DNA from: Chryseobacterium taichungense
GTDB lineage: Bacteria; Bacteroidota; Bacteroidia; Flavobacteriales; Weeksellaceae
Direction: 5' to 3'
Assembly (NCBI RefSeq): GCF_900109935.1
Contig: NZ_FOBV01000005.1
Coordinates: forward strand, 62,001-126,000
DNA length: 64,000 nt
Part shown: piece after piece, positions 36,366 through 45,097 of the stretch
How the letters are laid out: each line of letters begins with the position of its first letter
Position numbering within the stretch: position 1 is the stretch's first letter
The notes under the pieces: generated by a model
Database searches by the model: none
Seen by the model: the letters and a program-made list of their open reading frames with translations, nothing else
What the model was told of the DNA's origin: nothing
Program-made: the position numbers and the translations under genes

Positions 36366-37565
36366 ATGACAATTAAAATATTATTTGTATTAGATAAATC
36401 AAAATCTAATAGTAAAGGTCTAGCTCCCTTAAAGTGTAGGATTACTTACATGGGAGAAAGAAAACCTTTTGCTACAGGCATATTTATTAATCCTCAAAAC
36501 TGGGATAATAAGCAGCAGAAAGCTAAACCACCAAATTCTGAGAATGAAACTATCAATACACAATTGAGTCTGATTAAGAATAAAATTAATCAGGCTTTTT
36601 TGTTTTTACAGGTTAATGAAGAAGAGTTTGATGTGGAAGATGTTTTCTTACAGTATAAAGGAAATCCTCCTAAAAAGAACAAAACTATATTACAGCTCTT
36701 TCAAGAACATAATGATAGAATTGAAAAACTAATAGGTAAGGAGTATTCTATAGCAACTTTATGGAAGTTTAAACAGGCAAAAGAGCTATTAAAAGACTTT
36801 ATTAAGTATTCTTTTAATAAGGGAGATTATCATTTCAAAGATTTGGACTTAAAGTTTATTCAAGATTATGAATTCTTCCTGAAGGCAGAGAAATCCTTAG
36901 CCCTTGCAACTACTAATAAGATGATACAAAGGTTCAGGAAGATAGTTAAGCTTGCCATATCCCAAGATATTATACAAAAAGAACCATTTACAAGCTACAA
37001 AGTAAAGCATATCAAAAAAGAAATTACTTATTTGACTAGGGAAGAGCTAGCTAAAATAGAAGAGTATCAATTTAAAGCAGAGAGATTACAAATAGTAGCA
37101 GATTTGTTTGTTTTCTGCTGTTATACAGGTTTAGCATATAATGAAATGGTAAACCTTGAGAAATCACATATTATAATTGGCTTTGATGGTAATGAATGGA
37201 TTAATATGATCAGAGGAAAAACTCAGCATTTATTATCAATACCACTACTTTCTAGAGGTAAGAAGATAATTGAGAAATATGATTATGTTGATGAAAAGAA
37301 AGCTTTACCAAAGTTTAGTAATCAAAAATTTAATGCTTATTTAAAAGAGATAGCTGATATAGTTGGACTAAATAAAAGACTTACTCACCATCTAGCAAGA
37401 AGAACCTTTGCTACAACAGTATTACTCTTTAATGATGTTCCTATGGAGATTGTATCAGAACTGCTAGGTCATTCTAAAATCACTATTACTCAAGAGCACT
37501 ATGCTAAAGTTGTTAAGAGTAAGGTTGGTGAGCAGATGAATAGGTTAAATTCTAAACTAAAATAA
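36366..37565 (+). CDS. Tyrosine integrase of the tRNA-Met element
   Basis: A 399-aa recombinase with an arm-binding domain (MTIKILFVLDKSKSNSKG), a SAM-like domain and a catalytic domain with HHLARRTFATTVL (HxxR), LGHSKI and Tyr in ITQEHYAKV. The first catalytic Arg is replaced in YTGLAYNEM. Being 187 bp from the left 25-bp repeat, it is the integrase of the 36155-55544 element. The gene is almost free of CpG, like the rest of that element. Confidence 0.92.
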   Translation: MTIKILFVLDKSKSNSKGLAPLKCRITYMGERKPFATGIFINPQNWDNKQQKAKPPNSENETINTQLSLIKNKINQAFLFLQVNEEEFDVEDVFLQYKGNPPKKNKTILQLFQEHNDRIEKLIGKEYSIATLWKFKQAKELLKDFIKYSFNKGDYHFKDLDLKFIQDYEFFLKAEKSLALATTNKMIQRFRKIVKLAISQDIIQKEPFTSYKVKHIKKEITYLTREELAKIEEYQFKAERLQIVADLFVFCCYTGLAYNEMVNLEKSHIIIGFDGNEWINMIRGKTQHLLSIPLLSRGKKIIEKYDYVDEKKALPKFSNQKFNAYLKEIADIVGLNKRLTHHLARRTFATTVLLFNDVPMEIVSELLGHSKITITQEHYAKVVKSKVGEQMNRLNSKLK

Positions 37566-37620
37566 CTATGGATTAACTGCTTTGTGTATTTTTACAAGGC
37601 AGTTAAACTTTATATTAAGC

Positions 37621-40140
37621 ATGAATTTACCTAATACCCACTTTGAAGACTTTCCTATTGAGTTCAAACAAATTAATCCTGAAGATTTCTCTAATTTCCA
37701 TACTACTGAGAAAGTTATTATTTCTCCTGATAGTGATGGATACATTAAAACTCCTTTAACTAATCACATTAAGCTGTATGACAAGAATACTGTGGTTATT
37801 AACGCAGGTGTAGGACAAGGTAAGACTACAGCAATAATTGATATTGTAAAGCAATATTACAGTAATACTGATTATGTTATTTTCCTAGCTTCTCCTTTTG
37901 TGAGTCTAGTGGAACAGTATTATAAGGATATATTGGAAAAAGAAATTCCAGAAAGAGATGTATTCAGATATGAGGTTTTAGGGAATGAGGAACCAACAGA
38001 TTTCTGGCATAAAAGGATTCATATAGTTACAGCAAATTGTCTGTTAGGAAATCCTGGAGAAGATGCTTTTGTAAGCTCTAGTGTCAAAAGGTATTATACT
38101 AATAGACTAGTTAAATACTGTGAAAAACATGGGAAGAAAGTTATTTTTATCTATGATGAAATACATGATGCTATTCATAATTTTAAGGAAAAATATATTT
38201 TCAATCTTTGGAAATGGAGAAATGTAATCCTGAAAAACTATATCATTAGTGCTACATATAATGAAGCTTCAAAAGTTGTTATTGAGTATCTAGCTGAGCT
38301 TACTGATGATAAAATACAAATCATAGAATCTGAAAGGAGAAGGTTTTCTGAAAAGCAAAGTGAGCTATTTCTGCATTATAATAACGAACAGTTTTATACT
38401 TATGATGATAAAGCTATTACTGACCTAGTTAAGGAGCTTATTTACCTTGATAAGGATATTGACATATTATCTTATTCAAAGACACTAGCAGATAATATTA
38501 TTAAAAATAAAGGTTCAGGTATTGGAAAGGAGCTATATTCGAAATATGCTGAAATCAATAATTGTACCTCTGAATTAGTTCTAAACCAAAGGAATGATAG
38601 AGTTACCCCCCAAAACAGATACAATCCAAGCATGTGTAATGTTGGTACTAATTTTAAAACTGGTGTAAGCATTAAAAAGGGCAATCATGCTTATGTTATT
38701 ATCTTACCTCCAAAAGGAGCTAAAAAGCCTTTTAAAAACAACTATGGAATATTCTCTGGAGGCATAAATTCAATTATTCAGGCACTAGCAAGACAAAGAG
38801 TGAAAGGAGAAATACATCTTATTCTCCCTAAACCAAAAGATTTTGATTTTGAATCTTTACAGTTTGAGGAAGTAGAAAAGGTAGAAGTATTCAAAGAATT
38901 TTATACTTCAGTAATGGATACTCAGCAATTAGAACATAAAACAAAATATCTTTCTTTATCATCACAAGATGAGATACTTAATGCATTCTATGAAAAAGAA
39001 ATAAAAGAAAATGTAAGACATGAGATTGATTTTGTTAAGTCACTAGATAGATTAAATAGTGTTAGGCTAGACTTCCCTGAGTATAGGTTATTCAAGTTAA
39101 ATGAAGGAGAAGCTTTACTAGCTAAAAAATATGATTTCTATGGGAATGATCTATCTTCATATATTACTTATTGTGCTATTACCAATCAGTTTATTAATTG
39201 TAAACTAGCTTCAGGTAATAGAGTACCAGCATTAATCTTTAAATATGGAGAAATACAAAAGGGATTAAAAGAATATTGTAATAGCTATTACTTCCAAGAT
39301 GATAGAAGAATGCATATATATTACTTTTATAATGATACCCAGTTTTATAATATATTCAGGGATGATTTATTCAATAGCTTTCAACTTATATTTCAAAATT
39401 CTAGTGGACAATTGTTACCATTAAAAAAGAATGGAACAGCTAATCATAATAAGTGTTTTGAATTACAGCTACTTAGCTTTGTACAGCATTTTGGTTATAC
39501 CAATAATCCAGTAAACAGACATGAGTATTTTAAAGATGGAAAACTTCATGATGGTGTATATGATAGAAGTCAGTATTTCCTTGAAGGGATAGCACATGCA
39601 GAAATAATTAATACTGAGGATATTCAAGATAACCCAAATGCCACTAGAAGACTTAAAGCATTTAAATTTTTGAATTTTTTAAGACAACAAGTGATTAATT
39701 CTCAAATAACCATAACTACAGCCCATCAGGGTACATTTCAATTTGTCTTAAATAAACCAAATGAAAACTTCATTCCACAAGACAGATTAGAAGAATTTAG
39801 AGAAATACTAAAGCATTTCCTAGAAGAGGATGAGATACTTTCAAGGTATGAATTTAAACATAGATTTATAAATAAAGAAGAAAGCAAACAAATTGAATCC
39901 CTTTATAGTATAATATTGAATGATTTTTTCAAAACAACAGATTATAAAGAAGCTAGTGGTGCTAGGAGAAATGGGAAGAAAATTATTGAAATTAAACCTA
40001 TTCCTAGACACACAGAAGTTGTAAATTATCTCTCTCTACCTGATTATGACTATGAAGCCTTACCTGAAACATTTTTTGAAGTAAATGCACTTTCTGAGGA
40101 AGAAGTAAAAAACATAACAGAAGAAATAAGAAGAAAATAA
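37621..40140 (+). CDS. SF2-type helicase/ATPase of the element
   Basis: An 839-aa protein starting at the ATG at 37621. The ATPase core has Walker A NAGVGQGKTT (near residue 65), a motif Ia-like FLASPFVSLVEQY, Walker B VIFIYDEIHDA, SAT (IISAT) as motif III, and a possible motif VI region QALARQRVKG. The remaining 400 residues are not recognised. It probably serves replication or mobilisation of the element as a DNA helicase. I counted only three CpG dinucleotides across the whole gene. Confidence 0.78.
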   Translation: MNLPNTHFEDFPIEFKQINPEDFSNFHTTEKVIISPDSDGYIKTPLTNHIKLYDKNTVVINAGVGQGKTTAIIDIVKQYYSNTDYVIFLASPFVSLVEQYYKDILEKEIPERDVFRYEVLGNEEPTDFWHKRIHIVTANCLLGNPGEDAFVSSSVKRYYTNRLVKYCEKHGKKVIFIYDEIHDAIHNFKEKYIFNLWKWRNVILKNYIISATYNEASKVVIEYLAELTDDKIQIIESERRRFSEKQSELFLHYNNEQFYTYDDKAITDLVKELIYLDKDIDILSYSKTLADNIIKNKGSGIGKELYSKYAEINNCTSELVLNQRNDRVTPQNRYNPSMCNVGTNFKTGVSIKKGNHAYVIILPPKGAKKPFKNNYGIFSGGINSIIQALARQRVKGEIHLILPKPKDFDFESLQFEEVEKVEVFKEFYTSVMDTQQLEHKTKYLSLSSQDEILNAFYEKEIKENVRHEIDFVKSLDRLNSVRLDFPEYRLFKLNEGEALLAKKYDFYGNDLSSYITYCAITNQFINCKLASGNRVPALIFKYGEIQKGLKEYCNSYYFQDDRRMHIYYFYNDTQFYNIFRDDLFNSFQLIFQNSSGQLLPLKKNGTANHNKCFELQLLSFVQHFGYTNNPVNRHEYFKDGKLHDGVYDRSQYFLEGIAHAEIINTEDIQDNPNATRRLKAFKFLNFLRQQVINSQITITTAHQGTFQFVLNKPNENFIPQDRLEEFREILKHFLEEDEILSRYEFKHRFINKEESKQIESLYSIILNDFFKTTDYKEASGARRNGKKIIEIKPIPRHTEVVNYLSLPDYDYEALPETFFEVNALSEEEVKNITEEIRRK

Positions 40141-40191
40141 TCCGTCCAAAATCCCTGAGTCTATATATAGGTTTTAAGAAAAATGGACGGA
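40141..40191. repeat. 51-bp near-palindromic repeat, copy 1
   Basis: It starts TCCGTCCA and ends TGGACGGA with a TATATA centre, and begins directly after the helicase stop. A second 51-bp copy with the same layout is at 52020-52070. The fold suggests a terminator or a protein-binding or replication hairpin. Confidence 0.65.
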
Positions 40192-40557
40192 TTGAAAAAC
40201 ATAATCCCTGTACTCTAGTGGTACAGGGATATATTATTTCTAGTAAACTCTACACTCTCTTTGAAGATATACTATACTCTTAATGTGCTAGCCTTAAAAT
40301 GGTTAGTTTCAGCAAGTGCCACAAGGGGTTCTTTTTAAATCTCCCCAACCTTAAAAATCTATGATTTAACAACGCACGAATTCAGAGGAGGACAACTCTG
40401 TTGTAGTTTTGTTCCAAAACTTTTGGTATACAAAATTACAAAATTCTCAGGACAATATCAATAGTTTTAGTCCTACCCATGCATATTTGAAGCTAATAGC
40501 CAAATTGTAATTCACCTATAAAATAATTTCATTTTTTAACCTTTTAAATTAATCATT
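40192..40557. other. Structured non-coding region between helicase and Sak4 genes
   Basis: No gene is supported. A perfect hairpin ATCCCTGTAC (40204-40213) / GTACAGGGAT (40221-40230) with a 7-base loop follows the 51-bp palindrome. Further downstream are C-rich and GAGGAGGAC stretches unlike the rest of the AT-rich element. The region could hold an origin of replication or transfer for an element that has helicase and recombinase genes on either side. Confidence 0.4.
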
Positions 40558-41535
40558 ATGCAATTAAAACAATCACAAAGACAACAAGTAAAGCTCAGGT
40601 TAGGGCTTTCTGGTGCAAGTGGATTTGGAAAGACCAAATCAGCCTTATTATTAGCCTATGGAATGACACAGGATTGGAGTAAAATAGCTGTAATAGATAC
40701 AGAGAATTCTTCAGCTTCTCTATATTCAGATTTAGGGAATTACAATGTTCTAGATCTACAAGCTCCTTATTCTCCTGAAAGATATATCCAAGCTATTGAA
40801 CTATGTGAGAAATCAGGAATTGAAGTCATTATCATAGATTCAGCCAGCCATGAATGGAATGGTATAGGAGGTTGCCTAGAAATCCATGAAAAGTTAGGTG
40901 GAAGATTTCAAGATTGGGCTAATGTAACTCCACGACACCAGGGTTTCATTAATAAGATTTTACAATCTACCTGTCACATCATTACTACAACAAGAAGGAA
41001 AATAGATTATTCTCTTGATGTTGGAAGTAATGGTAAAACTCAAGTAGTGAAACATGGAACTAAAGAAATCACCAGAGATGGCTTTGAATATGAGTTAACT
41101 ATCAATTTCGAACTTATTAATGAGAATCATCTTGCTAAAGCTTCAAAAGACAGAACAGGATTATTTATGAATAAGCCTGAATTTCTTATTACTTCTGATA
41201 CAGGTAAAATGATATTAGAGTGGTGTAATTCAGGCTCAAAAACTAATCCATCTCAAATTATTCCAAGTTCTACAGGAAGAAACTCTATGCCTAAAATAGA
41301 TTCAAGTGATGCTTTTGAATGTTCTCCTAGTCAGAATCTAATGGATGCTACAGAACAGGAAGTATATGAGGCTATTCAGAACTGCAAGTCTGTTACTGAA
41401 CTATTAGCTTTATACAGACAGTTTCCACAATATCAGGAAAGCTTAAAACCTGATTTTGAAGCCAAGAAATCTTTACTTATCAATCTAACTAACCCTAATA
41501 ACTTTAGTAAAAATGGACACTCAAAGTTTCAGTAA
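40558..41535 (+). CDS. Sak4-like RecA-fold single-strand annealing ATPase
   Basis: A 325-aa P-loop protein: LRLGLSGASGFGKTKSALLL (Walker A, near residue 23), VIDTENSSASLY, Walker B VIIIDSASHEWNG, and ITTTRRKIDY. This matches phage-type Sak4/AAA_24 recombinases. It would assist recombination or replication of the element together with the helicase and RadC. It overlaps the DUF3871 gene by 23 bp, indicating an operon. Confidence 0.8.
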   Translation: MQLKQSQRQQVKLRLGLSGASGFGKTKSALLLAYGMTQDWSKIAVIDTENSSASLYSDLGNYNVLDLQAPYSPERYIQAIELCEKSGIEVIIIDSASHEWNGIGGCLEIHEKLGGRFQDWANVTPRHQGFINKILQSTCHIITTTRRKIDYSLDVGSNGKTQVVKHGTKEITRDGFEYELTINFELINENHLAKASKDRTGLFMNKPEFLITSDTGKMILEWCNSGSKTNPSQIIPSSTGRNSMPKIDSSDAFECSPSQNLMDATEQEVYEAIQNCKSVTELLALYRQFPQYQESLKPDFEAKKSLLINLTNPNNFSKNGHSKFQ

Positions 41536-42766
41536 AACTCCCAACATTATAGAGGTAATTTTAAGACCACAACAAAACCCAATTAATCTAAAGCTAAGAA
41601 GTGTAAGTAATACTACTCATGTAGAAAAGAAATTAATTAGAGATATTTTCTTAGATGACAATGAGAGCTTTGAAGAAGCAGAAATATTTTATCCAAGCAA
41701 GATGAATGATGTTAATATCCCTATACAAGTTGATATTCCAAATAAAAAGCCTGAAACTTCAAATGTAGTTCAGGCTTTTTTAATGTCTGACTCTAAAATT
41801 CAGAATAGACCTGATACTCCAGTTGGGCTAGCTAAAAATGATGATAAACAGACTAGTCCTTTTATCATAGCTAATACATCAGAAGCTACATTAGATCATT
41901 TACAGAATGACTGTATTATTCCTGTATTCAGTAAGGATAATGAGAAAACTATTGCTCATCAGGAATTTATTGAAGTTGTTTTAAGTGCAGTTCAGACAGT
42001 TTTTCCACATCACCATATTACAGAACCTGAAATCAGGGTTTCTCATCAAATTAAGGGCAGAATACCTTCAGCTATTCATAAGGCTGTAAAAGAGCTTTTA
42101 GAGCATGAGAAAACCATTTATTATGAAAGAATGGCATTTGTTATTAAAGTACCTAGTATAACTGATAGAGTAAATGGTAATGAGATTTCTTTGACAGTTG
42201 GAGGTGTTAGAAGTTATAACTTGGAGAATCTTTATAATAAGAAGTCTCTGGAGAGATTCAAGTTTTTTATAGGCTTTCAGAATCAAATCTGCATGAACAT
42301 GTGTATTAATACAGATGGCTTTTTGGAAGATATGAGGGTTGGAAGTTTACAAGACTTGTATACTAGGGTACTTGAAACAATACAAGGTTATAATGCTGAA
42401 CTTCATCTAATGGAAATGAAAGAGCTTACACAATATTATCTATCTGAACATCAATTTGCTCAGCTTATAGGTAGAAGCAGATTATATCAACACTTACCTA
42501 AGTCTGAAAAACAGAATATCCCTTTATTAAACTTTAATGATAGTCATATTAATACTATAGCTAAGGATTATTATGAAGATAAGAATTTTTGCAGACAAGA
42601 GGATGGCAGGATTAACTTGTGGAATGTTTACAACCTTTTCACACAAGCTAATAAAAGTAGCTATATAGATACTTTTCTGGATAGAAATTTGAATGCTTTT
42701 GAGTTTTCAAAAGATATTCAAAAAATGCTTAATGATAGTTCTGATTATCATTGGTTTTTGAGTTAA
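41513..42766 (+). CDS. DUF3871 family protein
   Basis: A 417-aa protein; the C-terminal 290 residues match what I know as DUF3871 from Bacteroidota integrated elements: FIIANTSEATLDHL, EIRVSHQIKGRIPSAIHKA, LTVGGVRSYNLENLY and WNVYNLFTQANKSSYIDTFL. It has resemblance to phage/plasmid DUF932-like proteins. The N-terminal 110 residues are low-complexity. Its function is unknown but it co-occurs with replication and recombination genes of mobile elements. Confidence 0.82.
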   Translation: MDTQSFSKTPNIIEVILRPQQNPINLKLRSVSNTTHVEKKLIRDIFLDDNESFEEAEIFYPSKMNDVNIPIQVDIPNKKPETSNVVQAFLMSDSKIQNRPDTPVGLAKNDDKQTSPFIIANTSEATLDHLQNDCIIPVFSKDNEKTIAHQEFIEVVLSAVQTVFPHHHITEPEIRVSHQIKGRIPSAIHKAVKELLEHEKTIYYERMAFVIKVPSITDRVNGNEISLTVGGVRSYNLENLYNKKSLERFKFFIGFQNQICMNMCINTDGFLEDMRVGSLQDLYTRVLETIQGYNAELHLMEMKELTQYYLSEHQFAQLIGRSRLYQHLPKSEKQNIPLLNFNDSHINTIAKDYYEDKNFCRQEDGRINLWNVYNLFTQANKSSYIDTFLDRNLNAFEFSKDIQKMLNDSSDYHWFLS

Positions 42767-42769
42767 TAG

Positions 42770-42822
42770 TGTACCCAATAAATATTGGGTACATATTTAA
42801 ACCTAATGAATGATTATATTTG
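42770..42822 (+). promoter_or_regulatory. Palindrome and -7 box before the methyltransferase operon
   Basis: TGTACCCAATA (42770-42780) and TATTGGGTACA (42783-42793) form 11-bp perfect arms around AA. TATATTTG at 42815-42822 matches the -7 consensus, but no TTG lies 20 bp upstream. The palindrome would sit near -47, a common activator position. It could instead terminate the DUF3871 transcript, though no T run follows. Confidence 0.45.
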
Positions 42823-42843
42823 TAGCTCGAAAAAATTGTATTG

Positions 42844-43404
42844 ATGAATCACTTTGTAAATAATGTACTTAAATATAAAGCTTTGTTTCATGTTGTTGAT
42901 GTACCTTATAGAGATATCCATTTAATACAAAATAAGGTACTTAAAGAACTTAAGCTTAAAGACCTGAATGAGTTAAGAGACAAATTTGAAGGTGAGCAGT
43001 TTTATAAAAATAGATTAAGTAAGTGCTTACCTATTGTTTCTCTTGAAAAACTACTTAAGATTAAACTTTTTGATTGGGAGAAATCAGAACTTAAAAATAT
43101 CCAATCTGATATTACAATATCTGATATAAAAATTAGTTTAAACTTAAGTTTATATGGTAATACTCCAGAGGTAGAAAAAGACTCTGATTGTCCTATAATC
43201 TTTTTTATTCTTAATAACCTTAAGGAGGTTTGGATATGTGGTTTTGCATCAAATAAAACTATTAAAAAATATCAAGGAAGAGAAAGAATTATTGGGATTG
43301 GTTCAAAATCAAAAAAAGTTGTGGAGTTCAATGGATTTAGCCACTTAAAGAAATTCGATTCATTGGAAGAATTATTATTAATCATAAAAGAAGATAATGA
43401 ATAA
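42844..43404 (+). CDS. Unknown protein overlapping the methyltransferase gene
   Basis: A 186-aa protein starting at the ATG at 42844. The N-terminal half is helical. The C-terminal half has beta strands: CPIIFFILNNLKEVWICGFA, then YQGRERIIGIG. I do not recognise a family. It overlaps the C5 methyltransferase start by 8 bp, so the two are translated together. In this position a controller protein, a second restriction subunit or an endonuclease are all possible; the ICGFA strand pattern recalls some endonuclease folds but no catalytic motif is clear. Confidence 0.6.
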   Translation: MNHFVNNVLKYKALFHVVDVPYRDIHLIQNKVLKELKLKDLNELRDKFEGEQFYKNRLSKCLPIVSLEKLLKIKLFDWEKSELKNIQSDITISDIKISLNLSLYGNTPEVEKDSDCPIIFFILNNLKEVWICGFASNKTIKKYQGRERIIGIGSKSKKVVEFNGFSHLKKFDSLEELLLIIKEDNE

Positions 43405-44365
43405 AAAATTCACAGTAGGGAGCTTATATGCTGGTATAGGAGGAATTTGTTTAGGATTTAAAAAAGCAAAATTTAATATTTCATGGGCAAATGAATATGA
43501 CAAGAATGCATGTGTAACATATAGGCATAATTTTTCCCATCAACTATATGAGAATGATATCATATCTTTTGATATTAATAAGCTAAAGAAAATTGATGTT
43601 CTAGCTGCAGGATTTCCATGTCAGCCCTTTTCAGTAGCTGGTTATAGAAAAGGATTTACAGATGATAGGGGAAACCACTTTTTTCGCATAATGGAGATTG
43701 TTGATCTAATTAGACCTAAAGTAATTTTCTTAGAAAATGTGAAAAACTTAGTGGGGCATGACCATGGCAATACCTTTAAGGTTATACAAGAAAGCTTGGA
43801 AAGCAGAGGTTATACATTTGATGCAAAAGTTTTAAATACTAAAGATTATGGAGATATCCCTCATAATAGAGAGAGAATCTTTATGGTTTGTTTTGATAAA
43901 AACATTTTACAGCACCCAGATGATTTTAAGTTTCAGTTTCCTAAAAAAGACCCTTTAAAAAGGAAAATAAAAGATCTTATAATTCATGAAAAAGTTGATG
44001 ATAAGTTTTACTATGGAAAAGATAAATATATGTATCACATGTTAGAAGAGACTATGACAAAAGAAGATACTATTTATCAGTTCAGAAGACAGTATGTAAG
44101 GGAAAATAAATCCAATGTATGTCCAACACTTACTGCAAACATGGGAACAGGTGGACACAATGTTCCTATGGTTAAAACAGAATTTGGTTTTAGGAAGTTA
44201 ACTCCAAGAGAATGTTTTAGATTTCAAGGTTTTCCTGATGACTTTAAACTTCCTGAGATTGCTAATTCACACTTATACAAACAAGCAGGTAATTCTGTAA
44301 GTGTTCCTGTTATTGAAAGACTTGCAGGTAAAATTTTTGATGTACTTGAGTCAAATACCCTTTAA
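43397..44365 (+). CDS. DNA (cytosine-5) methyltransferase
   Basis: A 322-aa C5 methyltransferase: motif I LYAGIGGICLGF, motif IV GFPCQPFSVAG with the catalytic Cys, motif VI ENVKNL, motif VIII RRQYVREN, the target-recognition region (TANMGTGGHNVPMV follows it), and motif X YKQAGNSVSVPVI. It methylates the restriction site cut by the facing endonuclease operon; the site is not predictable by eye. The 3' end overlaps the convergent 241-aa gene by 15 bp. I can find only one CpG in the gene. Confidence 0.95.
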   Translation: MNKKFTVGSLYAGIGGICLGFKKAKFNISWANEYDKNACVTYRHNFSHQLYENDIISFDINKLKKIDVLAAGFPCQPFSVAGYRKGFTDDRGNHFFRIMEIVDLIRPKVIFLENVKNLVGHDHGNTFKVIQESLESRGYTFDAKVLNTKDYGDIPHNRERIFMVCFDKNILQHPDDFKFQFPKKDPLKRKIKDLIIHEKVDDKFYYGKDKYMYHMLEETMTKEDTIYQFRRQYVRENKSNVCPTLTANMGTGGHNVPMVKTEFGFRKLTPRECFRFQGFPDDFKLPEIANSHLYKQAGNSVSVPVIERLAGKIFDVLESNTL

Positions 44366-45076
44366 TTTATTATACATCAAATTAATATCCTTTAAATCAC
44401 CACATTGGATGTAATAATTGTCAGCATCCATTGTGGTATGATTTAATCTATCTCCTTTTTTGATTATATATTTTCTTTTAATGATCTCTTTTAAAGTTGT
44501 AATTGATAGAACTCCTGGAATATCAAATGAAAAGTCCTGATTATTTATTAATTCAAGCATCCTTTGTTTATCAAAATTTTTATCATTGAGAACTATATCT
44601 TTTACATTTGGCTTAATTCTAACAGCTATAAAATAATCATAGGTAAAACTTCCATTATCAGGTATATAATTGCCACTTTGATCCCAATCTCTGCACTCTA
44701 GCAAGAATAAATTAGAAAAGAAAGCCATAGATTTGATGTTAATATTTTTACCTTCTGCAACTATATCTCCGTGATCCCATACTCCTTTTTTAAATACTCC
44801 TAAATCAACTCCAGAGGTTGTAATACCATTTTTTATTAATTCATTATTTAAAATCAGTTCTGCAAGCTTACCTTGGAAAGTATTAGCAAAGACTTCTGCT
44901 GGAGTTCTAACTAAACTTCCACCATTTCTGTGATCTCTATGAAATCCTTCTCCATATGCCATTTCATATGCAAATTCGAAAGCTATACTAATAAATTCCT
45001 TTTTGACCATATTTTCAGTAAAAGGAATTTTTTTAGTTATCCTGTATATTCCATCTTTAAATTCAAGTCTGCTCAT
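44351..45076 (-). CDS. Putative PD-(D/E)XK restriction protein
   Basis: A 241-aa protein. Residues 70-115 show a possible nuclease core: QGKLAELILNNELIKNG, then a strand with Asp in WDHGDIVAEG and Lys in NINIKSMAF, spaced like a PD-(D/E)XK site. The rest is not recognised. It is the last gene of the restriction operon, 21 bp after the McrC-like gene, and converges on the methyltransferase. It may be the main endonuclease or a helper. Confidence 0.6.
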   Translation of the reverse strand: MSRLEFKDGIYRITKKIPFTENMVKKEFISIAFEFAYEMAYGEGFHRDHRNGGSLVRTPAEVFANTFQGKLAELILNNELIKNGITTSGVDLGVFKKGVWDHGDIVAEGKNINIKSMAFFSNLFLLECRDWDQSGNYIPDNGSFTYDYFIAVRIKPNVKDIVLNDKNFDKQRMLELINNQDFSFDIPGVLSITTLKEIIKRKYIIKKGDRLNHTTMDADNYYIQCGDLKDINLMYNKLKGI

Positions 45077-45097
45077 CTGTATTAGTTTTAGTTAAAA

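Noticed and set aside
36154..36369. ORF starting in the tRNA-Met fragment
   Set aside because: It reads through the tRNA 3' end, a terminator and integrase control repeats; the translation has no domain and is fortuitous.
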